64,000 bases of DNA from Nocardiopsis kunsanensis DSM 44524. GTDB lineage: Bacteria; Actinomycetota; Actinomycetes; Streptosporangiales; Streptosporangiaceae. The notes under the pieces were generated by a model, which worked only from the letters and a program-made list of their open reading frames with translations, was not told the DNA's origin and did no database searches. This document shows, piece by piece, positions 34,711-43,283 of this stretch. A program made the translations under genes and the position numbers. Location of the stretch: NCBI RefSeq assembly GCF_000340965.1, contig NZ_ANAY01000006.1, forward strand, positions 62,001 through 126,000, given 5' to 3'. The stretch's first letter is position 1; the number at the start of each line of letters is the position of its first letter.

Positions 34711-35538
34711 CTAGCCGACGAAGTTCATCTCGGCGGGGTCGGGGCCGATACGGCCGCCGTTGTCCATCGCGTTGATGCGTTCGACGTCCTCGGCGTCGAG
34801 TTCGAAGTCGAACACGTCGAAGTTCTCCTTGATCCGGGACGGGGTCACGGACTTGGGAATGGCGACGTTGCCGACCTGCAGGTGCCACCGGAGGACGACC
34901 TGGGCAGGGGTCTTGCCGTGCTTGTCGCCCAGGCCTCGCAGGGTCTGGTCCTCGAGCAGCCCCTTGCCCTGGCCCAAGGGGCTCCAGGCCTCGGTGAGCA
35001 GCCTGTGGTCGGCGTTGACCTTGCGCATCGCGGCCTGGTTGAAGCGGGGGTGCAGCTCGATCTGGTTGAGCACGGGGACGACCCCGGCCTCCTGGAGGAG
35101 CTTGTCGAGGTTCTGCTGGGTGAAGTTGGAGACACCGATCGCCTTGGCGCGGCCGTCGGCGTAGATACGCTCCAGGGCACGCCAGGAGTCGACGTACTTG
35201 TCCTGCTCCGGCACGGGCCAGTGGATCAGGTACAGGTCGACGTAGTCGGTGCCCAGACGCTCGAGGCTCTCGTCGAAGGCACGCAGGGCCTCGTCGTAGC
35301 CGTGTGCGTCGTTCCACAGCTTGGTGGTGAGGAAGACGTCCTCACGGGCCAGGCCGGACTCGGCGATGGCCCTGCCCGTACCGCGTTCGTTGTCGTAGGC
35401 CCTGGCGGTGTCGATACTGCGGTAGCCGGCTTCCAGGGCGGCCGCGACCGAGGCGTGGGCCTGGTCGTCGGCCACCTGCCAGACACCGAACCCCAGTTGC
35501 GGCATGCGGAGACCGTTGTTCAGCGTGACGTGCTGCAA
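34711..35538 (-). CDS. Aldo/keto reductase
   Basis: A 275-residue TIM-barrel oxidoreductase with the full catalytic tetrad: Asp43 and Tyr48 (SIDTARAYDNE), Lys72 (TTKLWN) and His105 (LIHWPV). NADPH-site residues are in IPKSVTPSRIKENF. Actinobacterial members reduce 2,5-diketogluconate, methylglyoxal and other aldehydes. The start codon is TTG 35538, with GAAAGG upstream. It is separated by 18 bases from the MDR gene, and with the DJ-1 gene further upstream it forms a leftward reactive-carbonyl set. Confidence 0.93.
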   Translation of the reverse strand: MQHVTLNNGLRMPQLGFGVWQVADDQAHASVAAALEAGYRSIDTARAYDNERGTGRAIAESGLAREDVFLTTKLWNDAHGYDEALRAFDESLERLGTDYVDLYLIHWPVPEQDKYVDSWRALERIYADGRAKAIGVSNFTQQNLDKLLQEAGVVPVLNQIELHPRFNQAAMRKVNADHRLLTEAWSPLGQGKGLLEDQTLRGLGDKHGKTPAQVVLRWHLQVGNVAIPKSVTPSRIKENFDVFDFELDAEDVERINAMDNGGRIGPDPAEMNFVG

Positions 35539-35556
35539 AGGTTGCCTTTCCGTCTC

Positions 35557-36564
35557 TTACTGCGGGAGCCGTACCAGCATCTTGCCGGTGTTGGCACCGC
35601 GCATCATGTCGAGGAACGCCTGGACGGAGTTCTCGATCCCGTCCACGACGGTCTCCTCGGTGTGAAGTTTTCCCTCGGCGAGCCAACCGGCCGCCCGGCG
35701 AGCGTATTCCTCCGCCAGGTGGTTGTGGTCGCCGACGATGAAGCCGCGCAGGTTCAGACGCTTGCCGACCGCGAGGAAGAGGTTGCTCGGCCCGGGAACG
35801 GGCTCGGTGGCGTTGTAGGACGCGACCGCCCCGCACAGGGCCACACGGCCGAAGTCGTTCATGACGTTGAGGGCGGCCTGCAGGTGGTCGCTGCCGACGT
35901 TGTCGAAGTAGACGTCGACACCGTCGGGGGCGGCCTCGGCGAGTCGGCGGGTGAGTTCCCCCTCGCGGTAGTCGATGGCCGCGTCGAAGCCGAACTCCTC
36001 GATGAGGCGGCGCTTCTTCTCCGGTCCCCCGGCCGAACCGACGACCCTCTTCGCGCCGAGCTGCCGGGCGATCTGGCCGGCCAGGCTGCCGACCGCCCCG
36101 GCCGCGCCGGAGACGAACACGGTGTCGCCCTCCCGCAGGTTCGCGATCTCGGTGAGTCCGGCGTAGGCGGTCAGGCCGACCATACCGAGTGCGCCCAGGT
36201 AGGCCTGGGCGGGCGCGATGGAGGTGTCGACGGTACGCACCGCCTTGATGGGCAGGAGGGCGTACTCGCGCCACCCGGCCATGTGGGACACGGAGGTCCC
36301 TACGGGCACGTCGTCGGAGCCGGAGGAGACCACCGTGCCGACGGCGCCGCCGTCCATGGGCTCGTTCAGCTGGAACGGCGGCACGTAGGACTTGACGTCG
36401 TTCATCCGGCCGCGCATGTACGGGTCGACCGAGACCCAGTCGTTGCGGACCAGTACCTGGCCGGGTCCGGGCTCATCGACAGAGGTCTCCACGAGGGAGA
36501 AGTCGGTCGGTTCGGGCTCGCCGACCGGTCGGGCGACGAGGTGGACTTCCCGGGATGTGGGCAT
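35557..36564 (-). CDS. NADP-dependent MDR oxidoreductase (alkenal/one reductase type)
   Basis: A 335-residue medium-chain reductase without zinc-binding cysteines. It has VSVDPYMRGRMND near residue 45, the nucleotide motif VSGAAGAVGSLAGQIARQLG at about 149-168, and YFDNVGSDHLQAAL. This is the leukotriene B4 dehydrogenase/curcumin reductase branch, which reduces the double bond of alpha,beta-unsaturated carbonyls with NADPH. GGAAAGGA precedes ATG 36564. The adjacent AKR and DJ-1 genes support a role in detoxifying reactive aldehydes and enones. Confidence 0.92.
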   Translation of the reverse strand: MPTSREVHLVARPVGEPEPTDFSLVETSVDEPGPGQVLVRNDWVSVDPYMRGRMNDVKSYVPPFQLNEPMDGGAVGTVVSSGSDDVPVGTSVSHMAGWREYALLPIKAVRTVDTSIAPAQAYLGALGMVGLTAYAGLTEIANLREGDTVFVSGAAGAVGSLAGQIARQLGAKRVVGSAGGPEKKRRLIEEFGFDAAIDYREGELTRRLAEAAPDGVDVYFDNVGSDHLQAALNVMNDFGRVALCGAVASYNATEPVPGPSNLFLAVGKRLNLRGFIVGDHNHLAEEYARRAAGWLAEGKLHTEETVVDGIENSVQAFLDMMRGANTGKMLVRLPQ

Positions 36565-36659
36565 GGTGGTCCTTTCCGTGTCTGAATGGGCCGCGGTTGC
36601 ACACGCCGCCGCGGGGTCGCAGGGAAGGCGCGGGAGCGGCGGTGCCGTCCCGGCGCGGA

Positions 36660-37355
36660 TCAGGTCAGGGCACGGCTCACCTCGGCGGCGAGCGCGGTCG
36701 AGGACGCCGGGTTCTGTCCGGTGAAGAGGGTGCGGTCGTGGACCACGTGCGGCTGCCAGGGGGCACCTGCGGTGAAGTCGGCACCGATGCCCTCCAGGCG
36801 GTCCTGGAGGAGCCAGGCGGCCTTGTCGGCGAGCCCGACCTGTTTCTCCTCCTCGTTGGTGAAGGACGTGAGGCGGTACCCCAAGAAGACGTGGCTGCCG
36901 TCATCGCGCCGGGGGGCGAGGAGGGCGGCCGGTGCGTGGCAGAGCACGCCCAGCGGGGTCCCGGAGTCCACCGCGTAGGTCAGGACCCGCGCGGAGTCGG
37001 CGTTGTCGGCGAGGTCTTCCATGGGGCCGTGGCCTCCGGGGTAGAACACGGCGGAGTAGGCGGAGGGGTCGACCTCCTCCAGGCGGCTCGGGGCGTGGAG
37101 GGCCGTGTTCTGTTCGACGGCCCGTTCGAGTGCGTCGGCGTTGTCCTGGCCGCCGTTGGCGTCGGCCGCCAGGCTGGCACGGTCGACCGTGGGGACGACA
37201 CCGTCGGGGGTGGCCACCTCGACCTCGTGTCCGGCGTCGACGAAGATCTGGTACGGGGCGACGAACTCCTCCGCCCAGAAACCCGTGGGGTGCTGTGTCC
37301 CGTCGTCGAGTGTCCAGTGGTCCGCACCGGTCATCACGAACAGGATGCGCGCCAT
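36660..37355 (-). CDS. DJ-1/PfpI family protein (Hsp31/glyoxalase III-like)
   Basis: A 231-residue DJ-1 fold protein. Nucleophile Cys139 is in LGVLCHAPAALL, an acidic partner in TGFWAEEFVAPYQIF near residue 30, and FYPGGHGPMEDL precedes it by about 30 residues. These features match Hsp31/HchA-like enzymes that hydrate methylglyoxal to lactate or deglycate proteins. It is the first gene of the leftward set DJ-1, MDR, AKR (95- and 18-base gaps), all of which can act on reactive carbonyls. Confidence 0.9.
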   Translation of the reverse strand: MARILFVMTGADHWTLDDGTQHPTGFWAEEFVAPYQIFVDAGHEVEVATPDGVVPTVDRASLAADANGGQDNADALERAVEQNTALHAPSRLEEVDPSAYSAVFYPGGHGPMEDLADNADSARVLTYAVDSGTPLGVLCHAPAALLAPRRDDGSHVFLGYRLTSFTNEEEKQVGLADKAAWLLQDRLEGIGADFTAGAPWQPHVVHDRTLFTGQNPASSTALAAEVSRALT

Positions 37356-37518
37356 GGTCGGCTCCTTCTACCAGGTTCTGGGGCCGGGGGCACCGATCGG
37401 CATACGGGATGCCCCCGTCACAGCACAACGTACGGGGTTCGGTGGCGATTCCGGGCGTACCAGAGGGTGTGGAGGACGGTGGGAGGTGCCACATCCTTGC
37501 GCGGGTGTGGGACACCGG

Positions 37519-38367
37519 ATGATCAGCCAGAATGTTCGGATGTCCGCGAAGTCCCGTACCGCCCGGCTGTCCCCCGGGGCGGCCTCCGCCCACGCTGCCC
37601 GTTTCGCTGCCCTGGCCGACCCCGACCGTCTCCGTCTCCTGCACGCCCTGGCCATGGAGACCGGAGGACTCACCTCGGGTGCGCTCGTCGAAGTGCTGGG
37701 GATCGCACCGACAGCGGTGGAGGAACACGTGGATGTGCTCGCCTCGGCCGGTCTGGTCACGCGGAGCCCGGAAGGGCTCGTGCGAGTGGCACGTGAGGGG
37801 CGGTGGTCCTTCCCGAACCCGGTCGACACGACGCTGGGGCTGCTGGAGGTCCCCCTGGGCACCCCGGCCGCGCCCGTAGCCGCGGGTGTGCGCCTGCGCG
37901 CGATGGAACCGGGGGACCTGGAGCGGGTGCGGCAGATCTACGCCGAGGGCATCGCGACCGGGGATGCTACCTTCGAGACCCGGGTCCCCGACGCCGGGGC
38001 GCTGGAGGACAAGTGGCTGCGCGGGCACCGGTGGGTGGCCGAGGCCGACGGCGAGGTGGCCGGCTGGGCCGCGGCGGCACCCACATCGGGGCGGCCGGTG
38101 TACGCCGGGGTCGTGGAGACGTCGGTGTACGTGGCGGAGAAGGCACGGGGGCTGGGGGTGGCCCGGGCGCTGCTACGGCACCAGGTGGCCGAGGCCGACC
38201 GGGGCGGACTGTGGACACTGCGCACGTCGATCTTCCCGGAGAACCGGGCGAGCCTGACCCTGCACCGGGCTGCGGGGTTCCGCACGCTCGGGGTCCTGGA
38301 GCGTGTGGGCGAACACCACGGCACCTGGCGGGACATCGTCACGATGGAGCGCCGACGGGGGCGTTGA
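37519..38367 (+). CDS. ArsR-type HTH fused to GNAT acetyltransferase (ArsN1/PAT-like)
   Basis: A 282-residue fusion. Residues about 20-110 are an ArsR winged helix (FAALADPDRLRLLHALA, APTAVEEHVDVLASAGLV), without the Cys metal-binding motifs of arsenic sensors. Residues about 118-278 are a GNAT domain close to phosphinothricin/arsinothricin N-acetyltransferases: RQIYAEGIATGDATFETRVP, the acetyl-CoA loop ARGLGVARALL, and FPENRASLTLHRAAGFRTLG. The expected reaction is acetylation of a small amino compound. The HTH may make the same protein a regulator. ATG 37519 or ATG 37540 may start it. It is divergent from the DJ-1 set. Confidence 0.85.
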   Translation: MISQNVRMSAKSRTARLSPGAASAHAARFAALADPDRLRLLHALAMETGGLTSGALVEVLGIAPTAVEEHVDVLASAGLVTRSPEGLVRVAREGRWSFPNPVDTTLGLLEVPLGTPAAPVAAGVRLRAMEPGDLERVRQIYAEGIATGDATFETRVPDAGALEDKWLRGHRWVAEADGEVAGWAAAAPTSGRPVYAGVVETSVYVAEKARGLGVARALLRHQVAEADRGGLWTLRTSIFPENRASLTLHRAAGFRTLGVLERVGEHHGTWRDIVTMERRRGR

Positions 38368-38466
38368 GGCCGGGCCCGGTGTGCATGGCGCGGGACCGGC
38401 CCGTGCTGCACGGTGCATCCGCCGCGGTACGTCTTCCTCGCGGGGTGTTCGAGCGTCGTGAGCGGC

Positions 38467-40308
38467 TCAGGGGGTGACGATCGGGAACCCGTAGTCGGGC
38501 GGGTCGAGCAGGCCCAGGAGGCGTCCGAGCAACCCCGTCTCCCCCTCGGCCCGCATGTCGGCGAGGTCGAGGCGGCCCACGAGCAGGCCCGGGAGTTCGG
38601 GTCGGGTCAGTGTGACCGTGAGTTCGGCGCTTCCCGAACGCGGGTTCTCGGTGATGGTGAGTGCCCCGTTGGAGAGCCGGGTGCGGTAGGTCGCGCCCTG
38701 GTCGGTCAGGACCCAGTCGATCGCGAACGCCTCGTTCCAGGCGCGGGGCCCGTCGACGCGGATGGCCAGGGCCTCGAAGAACTGGGCGACCGGCAACCCG
38801 CGTGAGACCCCCATGAGACCGGCGCTCGCGGGCGGTTCGGGGGTACGCCCCCGCAGCTCGGCGGCGCCTTGGAGGTAGAAGTTGCGCCAGGGGCCGCACT
38901 CCGCTCCCCATCCCAACTGTTCGTAGAGGTCGGCGAGGGTCTCGCGGGCCTGCCGGTGGTCGGGGTCGGCGAAGACCACGTGGTTGAGCAGGGTGACGGC
39001 GAAGCGGGCGTCGCCCTCGTCGCGGTAGCGTTCGGCCTTGCGTACGACCTCGTCCGTGCCGCCCATGCAGTCGACGTATCGGCGGGCGTTCGCCTCGGGC
39101 GGGTGTTCCCACAGGTGGGCGGGGTTGCCGTCGAACCAGCCCATGTAGCTCTGGTAGATGGCCTTGACGTTGTGGCTGACCGAACCGTAGTAGCCACGGG
39201 TGTGGCGGCGCCGTTCCAGGTTGGGCGGCATCCGGAAGTTCTCGGCGATCTCGGAGCCCACCATGCCCTGGTTCATCATGCGCAGGGTCTGGTCGTGCAG
39301 GTAGGCATAGAGGTCGCGCTGTTCGCTGAGGAAGGCGACGATGTTCTCCGTACCCCAGGTGGGCCAGTGGTGGGAAGCGAAGAGCACGTCGACGTCGTGG
39401 GCGAACAGATGGACCGACTCGTCGAGGTAGCTGGACCACACGCGGGCGTCGCGGACCATGGCCCCGCGCAGGGTGAGGATGTTGTGCAGGGTGTGGGTGG
39501 CGTTCTCGGCCATGCACAGGGCGCGGTGGTCGGGCAGCAGGAAGTTCATCTCCGAGGGCGCCTCGGTGCCTGGTGTCAGTTGGAAGACGAGCCGGACCCC
39601 GTCGACGACCTCTTCCTGCCCGGTGCGGGTGATGGTGCGGTTGGGGGCGATGAGGGTGACCGTCCCCGAGGAGGCCCCCAGCCCCAGTCCGACACCGATG
39701 TGCCCTGTGGGCCCCACGGGCAGCTGTGCTCCGGTCTGGAAGACACTGCGCCGCGCCATGGCCGGGCCCGCGTGCACGTTCTCGGTGATGGCGTGGGCCA
39801 TGAACCCGGACGGGGCCAGGATCGGCACGTCACCGTCGACGACCCCGCCCACTCCGCCGAAGTGGTCCACGTGCGAGTGCGTGTAGACGACGGCGCTCAC
39901 GGCACGGTCGCCCCGGTACTCGCGGTACAGGCCCAGCCCGGCCGCGGCGGTCTCGGTGGACATCAGCGGGTCCACGACCACCACGCCCTCGTCGCCCTCG
40001 ATCAGGGTCATGTTCGACAGGTCCAGGCCGCGGATCTGGTACACGCCGTCGGTGACCTCGAACAATCCCTGGTGTGCGGACAGTTTCGCCTGCCGCCACA
40101 GGCCGGGGTGGACACTGTCCGGGGAAGGGCCGTCCAGGAAGGCGTAGGTGTCGGTGTTCCAGACCACCCGGCCCACGGCGTCGTAGACCTTCCCGGGCAC
40201 GAGTCGGCCCAGCAGACCGCGGTAGGCATCGGCGAAGTCGTCGTCCAGGAAGTCTTCGTCGGGGGCGCGAGTGTGCGCGTGGGTCGGGCCGATGTCGGCT
40301 CCGGTCAT
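38467..40308 (-). CDS. SdsA-type alkyl/aryl sulfatase
   Basis: A 613-residue metallo-beta-lactamase-fold sulfatase. The zinc motif THSHVDHFGG carries His144, His146, Asp148 and His149. Further ligands are in CMAENATHTLHN. The region GYYGSVSHNVKAIYQSYMGW follows, then a helical dimer domain with VDCMGGTDEVV and a C-terminal SCP2-like domain (about 495-600). Type III alkylsulfatases such as SdsA1 hydrolyse primary or secondary alkyl sulfates to alcohol and sulfate. No signal peptide is seen, unlike Pseudomonas SdsA1, so it may act inside the cell. Confidence 0.92.
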   Translation of the reverse strand: MTGADIGPTHAHTRAPDEDFLDDDFADAYRGLLGRLVPGKVYDAVGRVVWNTDTYAFLDGPSPDSVHPGLWRQAKLSAHQGLFEVTDGVYQIRGLDLSNMTLIEGDEGVVVVDPLMSTETAAAGLGLYREYRGDRAVSAVVYTHSHVDHFGGVGGVVDGDVPILAPSGFMAHAITENVHAGPAMARRSVFQTGAQLPVGPTGHIGVGLGLGASSGTVTLIAPNRTITRTGQEEVVDGVRLVFQLTPGTEAPSEMNFLLPDHRALCMAENATHTLHNILTLRGAMVRDARVWSSYLDESVHLFAHDVDVLFASHHWPTWGTENIVAFLSEQRDLYAYLHDQTLRMMNQGMVGSEIAENFRMPPNLERRRHTRGYYGSVSHNVKAIYQSYMGWFDGNPAHLWEHPPEANARRYVDCMGGTDEVVRKAERYRDEGDARFAVTLLNHVVFADPDHRQARETLADLYEQLGWGAECGPWRNFYLQGAAELRGRTPEPPASAGLMGVSRGLPVAQFFEALAIRVDGPRAWNEAFAIDWVLTDQGATYRTRLSNGALTITENPRSGSAELTVTLTRPELPGLLVGRLDLADMRAEGETGLLGRLLGLLDPPDYGFPIVTP

Positions 40309-40420
40309 CTCACCCTCCCGGTGCTCGGACGTGTTACCCGGCCCCGCACGCGTGGTCGGCCGGACCAGGTGGGAAGGAGCGGCCGGTGCGCGTGCGGGAC
40401 CACGGCCGCTCCGCCGGGGT

Positions 40421-40903
40421 TCAGGAACGCAGGGCTTCGACGAGTTCCTCCTCGTTCTCCTTGGACAGGTTGGTCTGGATGACGGTGGGATCCAGGGGTT
40501 TGAAAGCCTCCACCACCCGGTCGGCGGTCTCGACGTCGGCGAGGAGGAAGACCGCGCACCTGCCGCCCTCGAGCTCGGACCCGATCTGGCGGATCATGTC
40601 GTCGTCGATACCGATGTCGGTGAGCTTCCCGGCGACCGCCCCGGTGGCCGCGCCGACCGCCAGCCCCAGAACCGGGTTGAGGAAGATGAGGCCGATGAGG
40701 GTGCCCCACAGTGCGCCGCCGGCCGCACCCATGCCGGTGGTGTTGACGGTCTGGTGGATGCGGGGGCGTCCCTTGCCGTCCTGGTAGGCGTAGGCGGCGT
40801 CGGACAGGTGGAGGAGTTCGCGTTTGTCGAGTTCGGCGCCGATCTCGAGTGCGCGGTCGGCGGTGTCGCGGTCCTGCACCCCGAGAACGATGAGCTGCGG
40901 CAT
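40421..40903 (-). CDS. DUF1269-like glycine-zipper membrane protein
   Basis: A 160-residue protein. Residues 1-55 form an alpha/beta cytoplasmic part (LIVLGVQDRDTADRALEIG). Residues 58-100 are a glycine-zipper hairpin (MGAAGGALWGTLIGLIFLNP, VGAATGAVAGKLTDIG). Residues 105-160 are a second alpha/beta module with FLLADVETADRVVEAF. This matches DUF1269, often stress-induced and membrane-associated. GGGGGAG precedes ATG 40903. It is 112 bases downstream of the alkylsulfatase start region but reads leftward as its own unit. Confidence 0.82.
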   Translation of the reverse strand: MPQLIVLGVQDRDTADRALEIGAELDKRELLHLSDAAYAYQDGKGRPRIHQTVNTTGMGAAGGALWGTLIGLIFLNPVLGLAVGAATGAVAGKLTDIGIDDDMIRQIGSELEGGRCAVFLLADVETADRVVEAFKPLDPTVIQTNLSKENEEELVEALRS

Positions 40904-41038
40904 GTGGCGTACTCCCCCTGGTCGGCCGTGGTTTCCCTGCTCGGTTGCGGCCCGGCTTGACGGGGCCGGTGCGGCGGGAGTCTTCCCGAACGTGTCCCGG
41001 GTTAGCCCCAACGGAAGCGACAAACCACGCAAAACACC

Positions 41039-41851
41039 TCAAACATGGTGAGCGAGCGGGCCTCGATCGTCGGTGCGGCGCGCGGTGAAGAGCCTGGTGA
41101 CGTAGGGGATGCGGACGCGTCCGTCGGGGAAGTGCTCCCGGACCAGGGCGGTGATGGCCTCGCGCGTGCGCTCCTCTCCCAGGTTCCGCACGACGGCAGC
41201 CATCTTGCTGGAGGACAGGGCCGCGCCCAGGACCTGGTCGGTGTCGAGTTCACGTTCCCAGGTCGCGGTGGCCGGATCGGCCCCTTCCAGACCGGGCAGC
41301 GCGGACATCTCGGCGACGGTGTCGAACTCGCGGTAGTCGCGCCGGTAGTGGTCGCCGTGCTCCTCCATGAGCCCCTCGTAGGCGTCGAGATAGGCACTGG
41401 CCCGGTGGTCGCGGTCGTTGTTGAGGACGGCGACGGTGCCGCCGGGGGCCAGGACACGAACGGCCTCGGTGTAGAAGGCGGGCCGGTCGAACCAGTGCAC
41501 GGCCTGCGCGGCCAGCACGAGGGAGGCGGAGGCGTCGGCGAAGGGCAGGTGTTCGGCGCGTCCGGCCACGTACTCCACGCCCTCGTCCGCAGCACGGGCC
41601 GTGCCGATCATGTCCCTGCCCGGTTCGACACCGACCACGCGGGGGCCGGCACCGAAGAGGTGACGCAGGGTACGGGTGGAGATCCCGGTGCCCGACCCCG
41701 CGTCCAACAGCAGCCACGGTTCGGGCCGACGCCGGGCACCCTCGCGTACGTGCTCGCGCAGACGGTCGAGGAGCTCCCGGGGATAGCCGGGGCGGAAACG
41801 CCGGTAGGCGTCGGTGAGGCCTTCGAAGGCCTGGGTGCGGTCGCTGCTCAA
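41039..41851 (-). CDS. Class I SAM-dependent methyltransferase
   Basis: A 270-residue methyltransferase: motif I LLLDAGSGTGISTRTLRHL (about residues 42-60), VVGVEPGRDMIGTAR, EHLPFADASASLVLAAQAVH (motif II/III), and the late RVLAPGGTVAVLNND. This is the UbiE-like/biotin-synthesis BioC-type fold with an unknown acceptor. I place the start at TTG 41851, because GAGGAG lies 7 bases upstream and the upstream extension is Arg/Pro-rich and unlike the family. It is 41 bases downstream of the MFS gene and probably co-transcribed. Confidence 0.85.
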   Translation of the reverse strand: MSSDRTQAFEGLTDAYRRFRPGYPRELLDRLREHVREGARRRPEPWLLLDAGSGTGISTRTLRHLFGAGPRVVGVEPGRDMIGTARAADEGVEYVAGRAEHLPFADASASLVLAAQAVHWFDRPAFYTEAVRVLAPGGTVAVLNNDRDHRASAYLDAYEGLMEEHGDHYRRDYREFDTVAEMSALPGLEGADPATATWERELDTDQVLGAALSSSKMAAVVRNLGEERTREAITALVREHFPDGRVRIPYVTRLFTARRTDDRGPLAHHV

Positions 41852-41892
41852 CGGAGGCTCCTCGTCCTGGGCGCTGGGGTGGGGCGATGATC

Positions 41893-43212
41893 CTACTGCG
41901 GCGCACGGGAACTCGGCCCCTGCCCGTCCTCCCGGGCGGGCAGGCGGTGGACCATGGCGACCGCGAGCCCGCACAGCAGCGCGGCGAACAGCCACAGCGG
42001 GCCGTATCCGCCGGTGGTGTCGCGGATCGTACCGCCCAGGGCGGCGGCTGCGCCCGCACCGAGCTGGTGGGTGGCGTTGACCCAGCCGAACACGATGGCT
42101 CCGTCATCGCCGAAGTACCGGTTGCAGAGCATGATGACCGGAGGGACGGTGGCCACGTCCAACAGCCCGAAGGCGACGACGAAGGCCATGAGGCCGGGGC
42201 CGGGGTGCGGGCCGAGGAGGGTCGGCAGCACGGCCAGCAGCAGCGCACGCCCGGCGAAGTATCCGGCGAGCAGCCACCGGGGGTCGACGCGGTCGGTGAG
42301 CCAGCCGGAGACGACCGTGCCCAGCAGGGAGAACACCCCGACGCCGGAGACGAGCGCGGCGGCGACGGTGACGGCCATCCCGTGGTCCTGCGCTGCGGGC
42401 ACGAAATGGGTCCACATGAGCCCGTTGGTGGAGGCCCCGCAGACCATGAACACCCCGGCGAGCAGGGCGAAGCGGCGACCACGCAGGGCCCCGGCGAGGA
42501 CGGCGACGGTACGGCGGGCGGCGCCCGGGGCAGGCTCGGGGCGGTGCACGGGGCCGGCCGGGTCGGCGCCGTAGGGACGCAGTCCGACGTCGGCGGGGTG
42601 ATCGCGCAGGACGAGTGCGGCCAGCGCTGCCAGGACGAAGACGGTCAGGGCGAGGGTGACCAGGGCGGGGCGCCAGCCCTGGTGGTCCACGGTCCACGCC
42701 ACCGCGGGGAGGAAGGCCATCTGCCCGAAGGCGCTCGCCCCGGTCAGTGTCCCGAGGACGAGCCCGCGGCGGGCCACGAACCAGCGCTGGGCGACGGCAG
42801 CGGCGAAGGTCATGGCCACCGCACCGGTCCCGGCCCCGACGAGGAGCCCCCAGTAGAGGGTGAACTGCCACGGGCTGGACATCACGGTGGTCAGGAGCGT
42901 GCCCGTGGCGACCAGGGCGAGGGCGGCCACGGCGATACGGTGCAGGCCGAAGCGGTCCATGAGCGCGGCGGCGAAGGGGGCGACGAGCCCGTAGAGGACC
43001 ATGTTGACCGACGAGGCCAGGGCGATCGAGGAGCGCGACCAGGCGTACTCGGTGTGGAGGGGCTCCACGAGCAGGCCGGCCGCGGCGGTGAGGACCGCCC
43101 CTCCGACCACGACCAGGAGGGCGACGGCCGCCACCCACCAGGCGCGGTGGGCGCGGCGTCCGGTTCCGGTGCGGGGCGTTCGGGCGATGGCGGGTGCGTC
43201 AGGGGTGTTCAT
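41893..43212 (-). CDS. MFS transporter (oxalate:formate antiporter-like)
   Basis: A 439-residue transporter with 12 hydrophobic segments. It shows LYGLVAPFAAALMDRFGLHR (loop 2-3 signature DRFG-R), VGAGTGAVAMTFAAAVAQRW, a long central loop with ADVGLRPYGAD, and the mirrored VSGWLTDRVDPRWLL in the second half. The single MCT/OFA-type pattern suggests organic-anion or drug movement, but the substrate is unknown. It is divergent from a GlxA-type AraC regulator, which is likely to control it. Confidence 0.9.
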   Translation of the reverse strand: MNTPDAPAIARTPRTGTGRRAHRAWWVAAVALLVVVGGAVLTAAAGLLVEPLHTEYAWSRSSIALASSVNMVLYGLVAPFAAALMDRFGLHRIAVAALALVATGTLLTTVMSSPWQFTLYWGLLVGAGTGAVAMTFAAAVAQRWFVARRGLVLGTLTGASAFGQMAFLPAVAWTVDHQGWRPALVTLALTVFVLAALAALVLRDHPADVGLRPYGADPAGPVHRPEPAPGAARRTVAVLAGALRGRRFALLAGVFMVCGASTNGLMWTHFVPAAQDHGMAVTVAAALVSGVGVFSLLGTVVSGWLTDRVDPRWLLAGYFAGRALLLAVLPTLLGPHPGPGLMAFVVAFGLLDVATVPPVIMLCNRYFGDDGAIVFGWVNATHQLGAGAAAALGGTIRDTTGGYGPLWLFAALLCGLAVAMVHRLPAREDGQGPSSRAPQ

Positions 43213-43283
43213 GGGTCCAGCTTCCGCCGTGGGACCGGACGCGGAACAGTGGCCGGAATGCCAACGTGTGAAAGGATCCGGCC

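Noticed and set aside
34546-36585. A 679-codon plus-strand frame
   Set aside because: It lies antisense to the AKR and MDR genes, both of which have complete catalytic motifs.
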